DNA of 64,000 nt from Limonium bicolor (Eukaryota > Streptophyta > Magnoliopsida > Caryophyllales > Plumbaginaceae). Position numbers and translations under genes: made by a program. Below the pieces are notes generated by a model. It worked only from the letters and a program-made list of their open reading frames with translations, did no database searches and had not been told where the DNA came from. Below, piece after piece: positions 32,285 through 44,530 of this stretch. Location: NCBI GenBank assembly GCA_023374045.1, contig CM041779.1, forward strand, positions 300,834,167 through 300,898,166. The letters are read 5' to 3'. How positions within the stretch are numbered: position 1 is the first letter of the stretch; each line of letters begins with the position of its first letter.

Positions 32285-33746
32285 CCCAGAATCATGCCGT
32301 GAGTATTTTAAAGGTTGTAAATGATGGGGGTTTAAATGTTAATGATGTTATAAGATGTTAAGGAGTTGTTTGGTGACTTATAAAGGTCCAGTGAAGTATA
32401 AACAAGTGTTGGAAGTGAGTGAGTAAGTTAAGGATTATGTACACTAAGTTAAACCGAACCAACGGGATAACGGGGTGAGTACGGGAATATTAGAAGTTAA
32501 CATACCGTAAAACTTTGTTGTTAATAAAACATTTGCATTACTATCAGTTGTTCAAAACTACCCGGGGAGCGTGAGATGACGCGTTGGAGTGAACCCTCGG
32601 GAACCGGTAAGTAATTCCCCGGTGACAGGTATGGTTTTCTTGCAACCTGTGTCCTACCGGATTACACCGGCTTGTATGCCAATGTGTTTTTTGTGTGTTT
32701 GCCACCTTGCAAGATAAAGCATGAAATGAGTTTACAGTAATTCATTATTGTGGCGTAATTAATTCCGATACCGCTTAACCTTAGTTATGTGTTAAATAAT
32801 AGTTAACCGACTTTAGGTTCACATAAGAGATCGGTATTCGGAATAAACGTCCCAACCCATGGGAACGTTCTAACTACGGCTATCCGCGCGTTAGTGTATG
32901 TTGTTATTATGAGTGATGTATGTGACTTGTTGGATATGTTGTTGTTGTTATTGGATACAGTTATCATGTTTGTTAAAAAGGGATATTACTCCCCATATGT
33001 GTCTAACCGAGTTAGTAACACTATGTGATGTGTGTATGTGGTAAGTTCCATAAGGGAACCTCTAACTAATAAGTATATGTTATGTATGGAGAGGAATCCG
33101 GTTGTTCCGGTCGCGCGTGTTGTTTGGGAGTTAATACATATATGAGAATTAACTCCCATCCTGTATGTTAGGGTTGTTTTCCTTCATTGGATTTCGACCT
33201 CCCACTAGCTTAGCCAAAGCTTACCTACCCGACCTCCACATCGGGCTAGGAGGGAAATTATGTATAATGTTGGTAGGGTGTCGATGCCTAAGTTCGCTTC
33301 GACTCCCTCTTTGTTATGTTACGGTTGTTCTTCCTCCTGGAATTACAACCACCCACAAGCTTAACCAAGGCTTACCTACCTCATCACTATTGGAGTTAGG
33401 GGGAAACTATGTATGTTGTGATCGGTCCTATATGAGGCCGCCACTCAAGTAAAGGAAATGTATGTATGTTGTGCTCGGGCTTATATCCCCGGCATTCCCT
33501 AAATAAAGTTATATCCTCTCAGAGGAGAGAAATTAAGTTGAGTATGTTATAAAGTGAAGTGTACTGTTATTGAGTGTGTGTTAATTTGTGTTTGTGCCCT
33601 ATTAATGATTGTTTGCTTATAAGCATGATATGTATGTGAGTTTGTGCATGTTTGAAATAAATCAACCGCATGCTAAGACGACAAATAGTTGTGCGTGGCC
33701 CGGTAGCATGCGGGCTGCGGGATTACCATACCAGCAAAGGTGCTGA

Positions 33747-33777
33747 CCCCCTTTGGGGGCTCCCATACTTTTCAGGT
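33747..33777 (+). promoter_or_regulatory. U5-side hairpin and CAG/GT site in the LARD 5' LTR
   Basis: CCCCC-TTT-GGGGG stem, then CATACTTTTCAG/GT. The same order recurs in the 3' LTR (42973-43003), in the solo LTR (29252-29282, minus strand) and, with CCCC-TTTC-GGGG, in the antisense chromovirus LTR (57853-57864 and upstream). The function is unknown; it may concern RNA 3' end formation or splicing. Confidence 0.6.
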
Positions 33778-34127
33778 ACAAGGAACTGGAAGCCGTTCGA
33801 GAGTAGGACGGGGTATTGTTGTATGTGGTAGTCATGAGAATTGTGGACATATTATAGGTGTAGTAAGACCGAAAATGTATCGGCGTTAGTTGGTAATTAC
33901 TCGGTACAGCTGTAATGTAAGTGTATAATGATGTTGGACATGGAACGGGATTTATGTGTAGTCGCTCGGGAATTTAGTCCATCAGACCGGTACAATGTAT
34001 GTATGTTAGCCTTGTTAGCCACGTGGGTGGCTAACGGCGTGTAACACCAAAGAGTTAAGTGATGTTGTGAGTTATGAATTCCGCTGCGATTGTTGTTAAG
34101 TGTGTTGTTAGTTGTTGGGGTGTTACA

Positions 34128-37100
34128 AAAAGTGGTATCAGAGCGAAGTATCGCTCTGATGACTGAAATACCGAGCTTAGGAAGTACCGAGTTAAGAGTT
34201 CAGTGCCTTGGGTTAAGGTTGAGTGATAGCGTGAGAGTACGCTAGTTAGGGAAATACCAGTGTGTACTGGATACCTACAGTATCCATCCCGCCCTCCACA
34301 AACCCTATTTTAACTCGGGAAAACGCCAGAGAGATGAAGTCATCTTACTCGGGAAACCCGATCTGGCAGTTGATATTTACCCCTGTAAGTACGGAGGACC
34401 TGTCATACGGTAGATCCCGAAAGTGATCCCGAAGACGGTCTCCATTTTAACAATATTAACCGCTCTTGTTAGCGAAAAGTGAAGAATCTTATGCACAAGA
34501 GAATGGAATTTCCAGCACCCTGGGTCGACATGCGAGCAGTCGAGGACAACCAGCTTGCAACGCACCAAGCGTGCAACAGGCAAGGAGCGAGATAATGAAA
34601 CCCGAGACGAGTGTCTACGGGACTACAATGTTAACTAACACACCAACGGTATACCAACCGATTAAGGAACTACAACGTAGTACGAAGAGGATACAATACT
34701 AAGTAAAAAGGGGTCTCCCAGAATGGGAAACACCCTAGTTAATGGTTGTCATGTGAAGACACTGAGAAGTACCCAAGGAATTGTGTTAAGACTGTAAGGT
34801 CAGTAAGGGCCAGCAAGGCCACTGATGTTAGTGCGGATGAAAACAACACCGCAACCAGTGTGTATTGAACCGATGACCAGTTAGCATGGCGCACTTGCCA
34901 TGGCAAGTGCTGCTACAACAAGGTTGTGTGGGAGATTTTCTTTAGCAACTACAAAGTACTCAGTAAAGCACCATGAAGTTAAGTGGGATTATCATAACCG
35001 TGGAAGGGCTTATAGCCTGACCTCAGTGCTTGGAAACACCAGTCAGCAGGAAGCTAGACTTGGATAAGGCAAGAAACGTTGTAAAACCACGGAAATTTTT
35101 CTTTAAACCTAAAATCATTTTCTTTCAAACTCTTTTCAAAACCAGATTTTCTTTCAAACCCATTTTATTTCAATTCTTCTTTTCTTAAAACCAAACCAGA
35201 AGACCTACACGGCCTCAGTGCCACATGGTAGGTAAGTTTTACCCAGTTACTTTTAAAACCGGATGGAAACCGGTAAACCCAAGGGTAACAACCCGAGGGA
35301 ATGGAGTGAGTTCATAATAATACAACAGTGGATACACTTCCCTTGATTAAGTTCGGGAAGCATGGAATGCATATTATCACGGATAATATAAGGGAGTTGA
35401 CAACAGAATACTTCACCTAGGCGTGTGACGGACACTACGAGTGTACCAACTGTAATGTGGGACGACCGCACTCCGATAGGAGCTTGTGGGCCTGACAGAC
35501 CTTCTTATGGGTTAGTCGGGTAAGTAGCAATGTATCAGTAGGATACCCCATATATGTATACGAGTGGAGTCTGGAACACGGGAAGTAGTCGACTCCATAC
35601 TACGGTCCGAAGTAAAAGTCAAGCAAGAGCAATGGAGTACCATCGAATGGTTGAAGTAAAGGAACCCAGTCAAGTTAAGGAAACTAAAGGAATCAGTAAG
35701 TTCATTTTAAGGAAATGTTTAAAGGTGAACAAGTGCGAAGTGCACTGGTTAGTAAGTAAAGAAAGCGCACATGTCTTAAGAATCTTGGAGGATGAACATA
35801 ATAACTGGAGTAAGTACCCAGCCTACATATGGTGAGGCAAATGCCTAAAATGGATATGTTAATGTGCAATGATCGGGATGAGACTCCCGAGATATCAATT
35901 TCACTAAAGAGGATATTTAGCCCAACAAAGAACGCAGAGCGAAGTAGTAAATTAAACATACAAAGAGTGCAAGCCAGATGAAATGGCATAACTTAGTAAC
36001 ACCCAGGAACTATCCTTAAAAGGGTGTTTGGATCAACAATGGTTGAAATGAGATAACGTGGCAGAAACGCAAGGGTTGAAACTAACACCTGGATTAAGCA
36101 TAAGTTGTCAGGAAGAAGTCTGACATCCTTGAAGGAGCATCCCATGAAAGGAACGACGACCTTGTCATGGAGCCCAATACAACCTATAAACCGTGTAATA
36201 TGTACGGAGAAGTAAATGTGTGTGAACAGCCTACAATGAGTAGAGCTCGAGACAATAAGGCTTATAAGCCACAAGTGGAATGTGTTAAGAAAATGTTATT
36301 GATCACAGAGATTCATGTTATATAAGTAAGTAAGCGGATAACGAACCACTGCTTCAAGAGTGGGGATACCTCTGACATTGTGAGACCGCAATAGCGGTAG
36401 TTATGTGAATTAAGTTCAGGGAATGTGTTAAAGGTTGACCATGTTGTTACTATGAAAAGAGTTGTACCAGTTGTGGAGACTGAAAGAGTGATAAGTCGAA
36501 TAGCAACCACCATTACGTGTGGGATGCTAGATGTGAAATGAACAACGCTCAAGGAGCATAAAGACTCGAAGAATAGCGTATTCAGCAACCAGCCAAATAA
36601 ATGGCGAAACACAGTGTAATGGCAGAAGCTAATATAATAGCGGATGCAGTGTAAGTTAATATTATACGATGACAAAGAGCACAGTGCGCAGTGAGCGACC
36701 GTTGTATACGCATTGTTAAATAGTTGTATGGCGAATAAGACCAGTTATGAGTTAAAACCAGTGGAGATACAAGATAAGTGATGATAAACAGACTGGGCAA
36801 TAAGCCAGTGGTCGGTACTATGTGATAAGGAACACAGTATGAATTCCTATTGCTATCTCATAAGAGACTTACTGTCAAGAGTTTACGCCTCTGCACTCTG
36901 TATGACTGAGTGTTTTGGTATTGCGCTTGCGCGGTAATGATCAAGTGAGATAGCTAGGAAGTCTGGAAATGTTAAATGTGATAGAAGACAAGAATTATGG
37001 TGTGATAAAACCGATGCATAAGAGAAGCACGGTAGTACCAATCAAAGGGTACTTGGTTGACATAAGTGACTACAGTAGCACGATTGTTGAATATCGGTAT

Positions 37101-39225
37101 GGAGCATACCTCAAGTGTTGGAAATAACCGACAGAGTACTACACAAAAGGTAGTAGCTCAAACTTAACCGACAGTAAGTCGGAAGAAACCAAGTAAAATC
37201 ATTGTAGAATACAATAGATTATCGTGGAAATGAATATAAAGTCTGTAACTCACCGAGTTCGCACACGGTAAGAGATACCACGCGCCGGTTGAGAAACCGT
37301 TATTACCAAGATAAAGGTGATAATCGAGGATGTACAATACAGTACGGATAATGTATGGGGCAAACTAAGCTCTAAAGTTATCAAGAGTTGCGCAGCAGAA
37401 AGTAGTGAGCCAGCAATTTAAGTGTTAAATGTGTGTAGTGAACATGAGTGGATGGCTAATTATTAACGCCTATAGCCTCACAGGCCAGAATCGAAACCAG
37501 TTAAGAGCTAAAATAAGCTCTAGTGTGAATTCTTGATTAAGGACTAAACCGCCAATATGGCTAAGATCCTCAAACCAGAACACAGTGTATAATAAACCGC
37601 GTGGAGTTAAAACACTTCACGACGGTAGGACGTTATAAACCAGTGATTAAGTGATTGATTACGTGGGCGTAATCCCTTTTAAGGGGGGTAGAGCGCAAAC
37701 CGTTTAGTGTGTTTTACCGTACAAGTGTACGTGAACTATGGTGTGCATAGCACAAAATAATTTGTTTTGATGATTGGTGTGTGTGTTACATAAACATACG
37801 CATACATTCATGGTTTAATTATGGTAACTGCGCACAGAAGATGCGAATACCATTGTGATAAGTGTGTTTATTGTGTCAACGGATGTGTGTGAAAGTATAA
37901 GTATAAGGGAGTAGAAAAACTCCCGGGGAACTAAACCCCGACAGTATATGTTTATATGATACCAAATGTAATATGGTGTATTATATTTTGATAAAAATAT
38001 ATATATCGATATGTGTATATATACAGTATTGTGATTCATGAGGATGTATGAAACCGATATAAAACCTAGTGAGAATTAAATTCCCTAGGTAACTTGATTT
38101 AAAATAAATCTGGAAGATGATTGATGGACATAGTTCCACCCTTGGAGATGTAATGATTATGACTAGATGGACTAAAAGATAGAAAATGGTATATGTTTGA
38201 ATTAGTTGCTGTTTGAAAATGAAGTGGGAGGTGAAACTTGATTATCATGAGATCAAGGGAAGCCGAACACAAATTGGGGTGGAAAGATAGTTCAACTCTG
38301 ATGCTGATCACATTAGGGTTGGATGATTCTTGAAACTCCCTATAAGTGGTCATAAATAATCACATCAGGAATAAGATGCAATTAGCAATAATTGGACTTG
38401 GAGTTGTATTGAGTTTTCAAAAGAATTTTAAATTGGGTTTCAAATTTTCAATTGGTATTTTCAATACTTCAATAAATATTTTAAGATTCTTAAGTGGTAT
38501 TTTCAAAGGAAGGACTACCTTTGTGTGACCCCGTAGAGGATTTTCAACTTGTATCCTTCCAATAAAGGATTTCGTTATACTTAACCTCGTAGAAGGTATT
38601 TTCCTACTACTTGCTCACGAGCTGAGGACGTATGAGCCTTTGTCTTAGGACCGGTGACATGAGAAGTATATTTTAAAGATGTATGCAATTGTTTTGATCT
38701 CCCAAAGGAACGGGGACCAGAGTCTCCATCGCGACCGGTTCTGCGGGATCACAGTGTACATGTACTCAACATGGGTCTCGAACCCATGAAGAGATGGAAA
38801 AGGAATTCTGGTTGATATACATGCTATGACATGTTGTGGTATGTGTAATAATTATTATTTTGGACCTTGAGTCCTAATGTGATTGAATTCCGAAAGTGTT
38901 ATGTTCAAGACCTATGTGTCTAAAGGATGTTGTGTTATCAAGACCAAGTCTAAATGTTGTTATGTTACCCAGACCAAGAGTCAAAGGGTTGTTATACATG
39001 TGCAAATGTTGTTAAGGTAGCCGGATCATCAAGTCCGAGATTACTATGTAAGTATGTTATATATATATGGATGTGGATGTGTTACCCGGACCGTCAAGTC
39101 CGAGGTTGCAATGTAAAGTATGTTTGTTATGGAAGTTTATGTTGCAAGTAATCCCGGTGTTCTAATTCAAATGATGCTAGGGAAGTGTGAACTTCGAGGA
39201 CGAAGTTCTTTTAAGGGGGGTAGAT
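34128..39225 (+). other. LARD internal region, non-coding
   Basis: PBS TGGTATCAGAGC at 34133-34144 inside the hairpin ATCAGAGCG...CGCTCTGAT. No gag, protease, RT or integrase motif in any frame; the longest frames lack known domains. It contains a perfect 20-bp palindrome (34891-34910) and a GCTATCTCA/TGAGATAGC long-range stem (36852 and 36946). The 3' end has repeated GACCAAGTC and CCAAGAGTC phrases (38900-39100), then a hairpin and polypurine tract. Confidence 0.8.
39189..39220 (+). other. Pre-PPT hairpin and polypurine tract of the LARD
   Basis: GAACTTCG-AGGA-CGAAGTTC forms a perfect 8-bp stem, directly followed by TTTTAAGGGGGG, the polypurine tract that primes plus-strand synthesis. The antisense chromovirus (61250-61274) has the same hairpin and tract. 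Confidence 0.8.
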
Positions 39226-42200
39226 TGAAATACCCCAAACCTTAATATGTTAATTAACTATGTAATTATAATTTTCTAAGGCTAATTAAGTCCTTAAGAT
39301 TATTGGTGAAGAAATAAAAAACCAAAAGAATAAGAAATGCGTAAAAGTCACAAAACGTGAAACCGCGTATTTAATTATTTTAGGAGGTACATAACCTTCG
39401 TTAGAGTGATAAATGTATTTTTATACCTTAATTACACATTAATAACATGTGGGAAAATTCCGGAAGAAAACGGATTCAAGCCATGCGTAAAAACGCTAAC
39501 GGAGTCCTAAAACGCGTTTTTCGAGAAAATCCGAAAACGTGATTTTAAACAGTTAAAAGACCCCGTAAAAATAATAGTTGATTATGTAACAATAATTAAA
39601 CATTAATGGGAGTATAATAACCATTAAAATTGAATAAACGAGAAAATTCCGGAAAACGGACCCGGTAAGTGAATAGTGACGAAACCGGGAGACGAGGCGC
39701 GTTTAATTCGAAAGAAAAAAAAATGCTCCAGCTCACTAATAATGTGGGACCGGTTTTAATATACACACACACACTTATTTAAATAAACAAGCTAGTTTAT
39801 TTAGTCACAAAAGGACAAAATATTAAAGTAAAGGGAGTGAATAGTTAAAGTAATATTAGAACTCTCTCTCCCCCTCTTTTTCTTTCAGTCACGATTTTTC
39901 CCCCCTCCAAACCGAGCTCCTTCTTCCTTTGCCTCTGTAATGGCGATTTCAAGAGCAAGCAAACAGCCCATCTTCTTCCTCCTCTATCTTGTTCATTTCT
40001 CCACCAAATCACACAAAAATTGTACCGCTAGTTTCGTATCGGCTAGGGCTACGTTTTCCACCCTTCAAAACCTTGATTCCTCCACCTTCACTTCCATGGG
40101 TGTTGGGCCTTTTGAAGCTTAAAAGGGTGCTTTTGACTCTCATTCACCTCCTTGATGCCTCAAGGTAATTATAAGCTAGAGTTTTGCTCATTTCTAGCTT
40201 GTTCTTGTAATTTGGGAAAATTTCCCCACGTTGAAAAAATTCCCTCCATTTCAGCCGGTTGCACCTTGCCCTTGTGGAGTGTTGGAAATGCCTTCATTTG
40301 ATTGCCAAGCTCTCCTCTTGAATACTCTAAGGTAATACCTAAGCTAGAGCCTAAAAACTAGTTCTTGAAATACTAGTTTTGTGTGGAAAAAATTTAATTA
40401 ATAAGCTTGGAATGTGTGTATGGGGATATGATTGTAGATGGCAATCTAGACCCCCTTGTGTGTTATGAAAACAAGAAGAGAAAGAGGGAGCAAAAGAAAG
40501 AGGAAGAAGAGAAGGAAAGAAACCGAAAATAAACAAGGTAAAGCTCACCTTGTGTGGATTTTATTTGACTTGTAAAACAGATTTGAGAATTGATTTAATG
40601 CTCTTGAATTGGTGTAGTCATGGTACAACAATATTGAGCGGGAATGAGAATGTTTAATGCTGCTTAAGTGTGGGAAATAAGCTTGAGTCTAAGCTAGTTT
40701 ATTTGGGTGAACAATGGTAATTTGGTGTGTTATTGATGCCTAAACAAAACAGGGGTGAAAAGTATGTTTGTGAGTATATTTAAGTGTGGTGGACATGCAA
40801 AAGAAGTAGCGAAGTGCTGTCAAAATTTGTTTAGGAGTTTAAGGATTTGGGTGTTTATTATAAGGATGAAACTAGGTGCTTAAGAGTTTTAAATGGTTGG
40901 TTAATGATTTGGAAACCAAACTAAGGAGAAGTGTATATGAGGAGTAGATATAATGTCAATTGAAGTGCTGGGAATGGCACTGTTTGAATGGTAAAAGAAA
41001 CTACCAAATCTGTTACAAGAGGTATGGAAAACAAGGAAACTAGTTATGTAAGTGTAAGTGAGTTTTAAGTGAAATTGACTAGAGTTTGAGAGTGCACTTG
41101 GTGTTTGGTTTAAGGTGGTTTAGGTGGGTAATTAGGCACTAAAACATGAAGATTTTAGTTGGTGAAGGTTGGTTAATCAATGGGTAAAGAGAGAACCTGT
41201 AACAGAGGAAGAAACTGTCAAAATTGTGAAATCTGTAGCAGGGTCCGGGACTTAGGTCCAAGACCAAGTCCCGGACCACCCCTAAAATTTCCCCCGAGAG
41301 TGCTCTGTTTGTTTGGTCCGGGACCTAACTCCATGCCCAAGTCCCGGACCACATGTAATTTTAAGCCGAGAGAGTTGCCTGCATTATGGTCCGGGACCTA
41401 ACTCCTGCATGAAGTCCCGGACCAAGTGAAATAAATGGCCGAGAGTAATACCTTGTAATGGTCCGGGACTTAGGGTGAGGACCAAGTCCCAGACCACCCC
41501 CAGAATCATGCCGTGAGTATTTTAAAGGTTGTAAATGATGGGGGTTTAAATGTTAATGATGTTATAAGATGTTAAGGAGTTGTTTGGTGACTTATAAAGG
41601 TCCTGTGAAGTATAAACAAGTGTTGGAAGTGAGTGAGTAAGTTAAGGAATTATGTACACTAAGTTAAACCGAACCAACGGGATAACGGGGTGAGTACGGG
41701 AATATTAGAAGTTAACATACCGTAAAACTTTGTTGTTAATAAAACAACTGCATTACTATCAGTTGTTCAAAAACTACCCGGGGAGCGTGAGATGACGCGT
41801 TGGAGTGAACCCTCGGGAGCCCGGTAAAGTAATTCCCCACGGTGACAGGTATGGTTTTCTTGCAACCTGTGTCCTACCGGGTTACACCGGCTTGTATGCC
41901 AACGTGTTTTTCTGTGTGTTTGCCACCTTGCAAGATAAAGCATGAAATGAGTTTACAGTAATTCATTATTGTGGCGTAATTAATTCCGATACCGCTTAAC
42001 CTTAGTTATGTGTTAAATAATAGTTAACCGACTTTAGGTTCACATAAGAGATCGGTATTCGGAATAAACGTCCCGACCCATGGGAACGTTCTAACTACGG
42101 CTATCCGTGCGTTAGTGTATGTTGTGATTATGTGTGATGTATGTGGCTTGTTGGATATGTTGTTGTTGTTACTGGATACAGTTATCCATGTTTGTTAAAA

Positions 42201-43355
42201 AGGGATATTACACCCCTTATGTGTCTAACCGAGTTAGTAGCACTATGTGAAGTGTGTATGTGATAAGTTCCATAAGGGAACCTCTAACTAATAAGTATAT
42301 GTTATGTATGGAGAGGAATCCGGTTGTTCCGGTCGCGCGTGTTGTTTGGGAGTTAATACATATATGAGAATTAACTCCCATCGTGGTATGTTAGGGTTGT
42401 TTTCCTTCATTGGATTTCGACCTCCCACTAGCTTAGCCAAAGCTTACCTACCCGACATCCACATCGGGCTAGGAGGTAAATTATGTATAATGTTGGTAGG
42501 GTGTCGATGCCTAAGTTCGCTTCGACTCCCTCTTTGTTATGTTACGGTTGTTCTTCCTCCTGGAATTACAACCACCCACAAGCTTAACCAAGGCTTACCT
42601 ACCTCATCACTATTGGAGTTAGGGGAAACTATGTATGTTGTGATCGGTCCTATATGAGGCCGCCACGCAAGTAAAGGAAATGTATGTATGTTGTGCTCGG
42701 GCTTATATTACCCCGGCATTCCCTAAATAAAATTATATCCTCTCAGAGGAGAGAAATTAAGTTGAGTATGTTATAAAGTGAAGTGTACTGTTATTGAGTG
42801 TGTGTGTTAATTTGTGTTTGTGCCCTATTAATGATTGTTTGCTTATAAGCATGATATGTATGTGAGTTTGTGCATGTTTGAAATAAATCAACCGCATGCT
42901 AAGACGACAAATAGTTGTGCGTGGCCCGGTAGCATGCGGGCTGCGGGATTACCATACCAGCAAAGGTGCTGACCCCCTTTGGGGGCTCCCATACTTTTCA
43001 GGTACAAGGAACTGGAAGCCATTCGAGAGTAGGACGGGGTATTATTGTATGTGGTAGTCATGAGAATTGTGGACATATTATAGGTGTAGTAAGACCGAAA
43101 ATGTATCGGCGTTAGTTGGTAATTACTCGGTACAGCTGTAATTTAAGTGTATAATGATTGTTGGACATGGAACGGGATTTATGTGTAGTTGCTCGGGAAT
43201 TTAGTCCATCAGACCGGTACAATGTATGTATGTTAGCCTTGTTAGCCACGTGGGTGGCTAACGGCGTGTAACACCAAAGAGTTAAGTGATGTTGTGAGTT
43301 ATGAATTCCGCTGCGATATGTTGTTAAGTGTGTTGTTAGTTGTTGGGGTGTTACA
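39226..43355 (+). repeat. 3' LTR of the LARD
   Basis: Near-identical to the 5' LTR, with scattered single-base indels and substitutions. The hairpin array is at 41242-41496; its fourth right arm has lost a pairing base (CCCAGACC instead of CCCGGACC). Confidence 0.9.
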
Positions 43356-43862
43356 CTCACTCATTTCCTTACTAAATGTTGGTCAGTAAGTTCTCACGGT
43401 ATGTTGTGTTAGTTTTCAAACATCACACAACAATACAATAAGCATAATATTCCGGTTGCATGCTTTATCTTGTTTAGTGAGCACACAAAAACAAATAGCA
43501 CACAAGCCGAGGGACACCTTGTTAGCAAGCAGGTCACAAGAAGAATTGTACCGTTCACCGTTGGTCGTTCGGTTGCTTAATCTCTTCCGGAGTCCAATTT
43601 CCAAGTCCTAAAACATTCATTCAGTTTTAGGTTGTTAATCACTTTACTCAATTCAACTTACTTATCTTACTTAACTTAGTTAACCCTTAATGATTCCCAT
43701 CAAACATCTCTTAAGTTTTACAACTTAATCTTACAAACTTAACCTTAAACTTTTAAGCTTACTCTTAACTAAATCCCTTAGGTCTTTATACCTCTAGTAA
43801 TCATTGCCTCCTTAATGGGGTACCCTTAATACCACTAAACTCTCTTATGGTTTTTTTTTTTA

Positions 43863-44272
43863 GGAAAATTCACGAGATACCCCTGTTTTCTTTCGTAATT
43901 CACAATATACCCCTGTGATTTTCGTAATTTAACGTTAAACATGCTTAAATGTTGTCTAAAATTGATGAAACTTTACATGGACGATGCTAAAGTGTTATAT
44001 TTTGGTCCAATATCAAATTTGAAGTTTTTAAGCTCACATGTGACCTGTGGGACCCAATGAACAGTCACATATTCATTAGGTCCCACAGGTCACATGTGAG
44101 CTTAAAAAGCTTCAAAATTGATATTGGACCAAAATATAACACTTTAGCATCGTCCATGTAAAGTTTCATCAATTTTGGACAACATTTAAGCATGTTTAAA
44201 GTTAAATTACTAAAATCACAGGGGTATATTGTGAATTACAAAAGAAAACAGGGGTATCTCGTGAATTTTCCC
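43863..44272. mobile_element. 410-bp foldback (MITE-like) element
   Basis: Two arms of roughly 190 bp form a near-perfect inverted repeat from GGAAAATTCACGAGATACCC at the left to its complement at the right; the centre near 44060 is AATGAACAGTCACATATTCATT. Flanked by T runs (43851-43861 and 44273-44280) that may be the target duplication. No coding capacity. A Mutator-like foldback is possible but not shown. It lies within the solo LTR. Confidence 0.85.
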
Positions 44273-44289
44273 TTTTTTTTAAATCTTAA

Positions 44290-44530
44290 GGGTCATCCGA
44301 CTCACCAACTGGGTCGGACCATTCCAGAGACCCTCGGGTTTGAGAAATTCCACTTGTCCGACCCATGTCCGACCCACCCAACTGGGTCGGACCATTCCAG
44401 AAATCCTCCTGTCTTTTAAAACCCCTCCGTCCGACCCACCAACTGGGTCGGACCATTACAGAAACTCTTCTGCGGCTTAACAGAGGTCCGTCCGACCCAG
44501 AACTGGGTCGGACCCTGGGTCGGACCACCA
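44290..44530 (-). repeat. Tandem hairpin array in the solo LTR
   Basis: Four units, 60-73 bp apart (GGGTCGGACC starting at 44311, 44384, 44445 and 44505), plus a half unit. Each has TCCGACCCA...TGGGTCGGA arms around a short loop, so each folds as a GC-rich stem. Same principle as the LARD array but with different arm sequences. Confidence 0.85.

Larger units (their letters stand above)
30027..34127 (+). repeat. 5' LTR of the LARD
   Basis: TG...CA ends. A TATTTAAATAAC box lies at about 30570, followed by a pyrimidine-rich CTCTCTCCCCCTCTTTTTC stretch (30656-30678), as expected near a transcription start. Contains a 4-unit hairpin array (32028-32284) and a CCCCCTTTGGGGG hairpin followed by TTTTCAGGT (33747-33777). 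Short open frames such as the one at 30732 are repeated in the 3' LTR and have no recognisable domain. Confidence 0.9.
30027..43355 (+). mobile_element. Complete LARD-like non-autonomous LTR retrotransposon
   Basis: 5' LTR 30027-34127 (4101 bp), internal 34128-39225 (5098 bp), 3' LTR 39226-43355 (4130 bp), perfect target duplication CTCAC (30022-30026 and 43356-43360). LTRs begin TGAAATACCCCAAACC and end GGGGTGTTACA. PBS (34133-34144) and polypurine tract (39209-39220) are intact, yet the internal region has no recognisable gag or pol. Very long LTRs plus a long non-coding interior is the LARD pattern; it must be moved by proteins of a related autonomous element. The two LTRs are nearly identical by eye, so the insertion is young. 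Confidence 0.93.

Noticed and set aside
35554..35835. A frame with KCEVHWL that faintly recalls the RT block KCEFWL
   Set aside because: Neighbouring RT motifs are missing in all frames, so the resemblance is too weak to call decayed pol.
34466..38528. Open frames of 60-120 residues in the LARD interior
   Set aside because: None shows gag, protease, RT or integrase motifs, and orientation and spacing are random.
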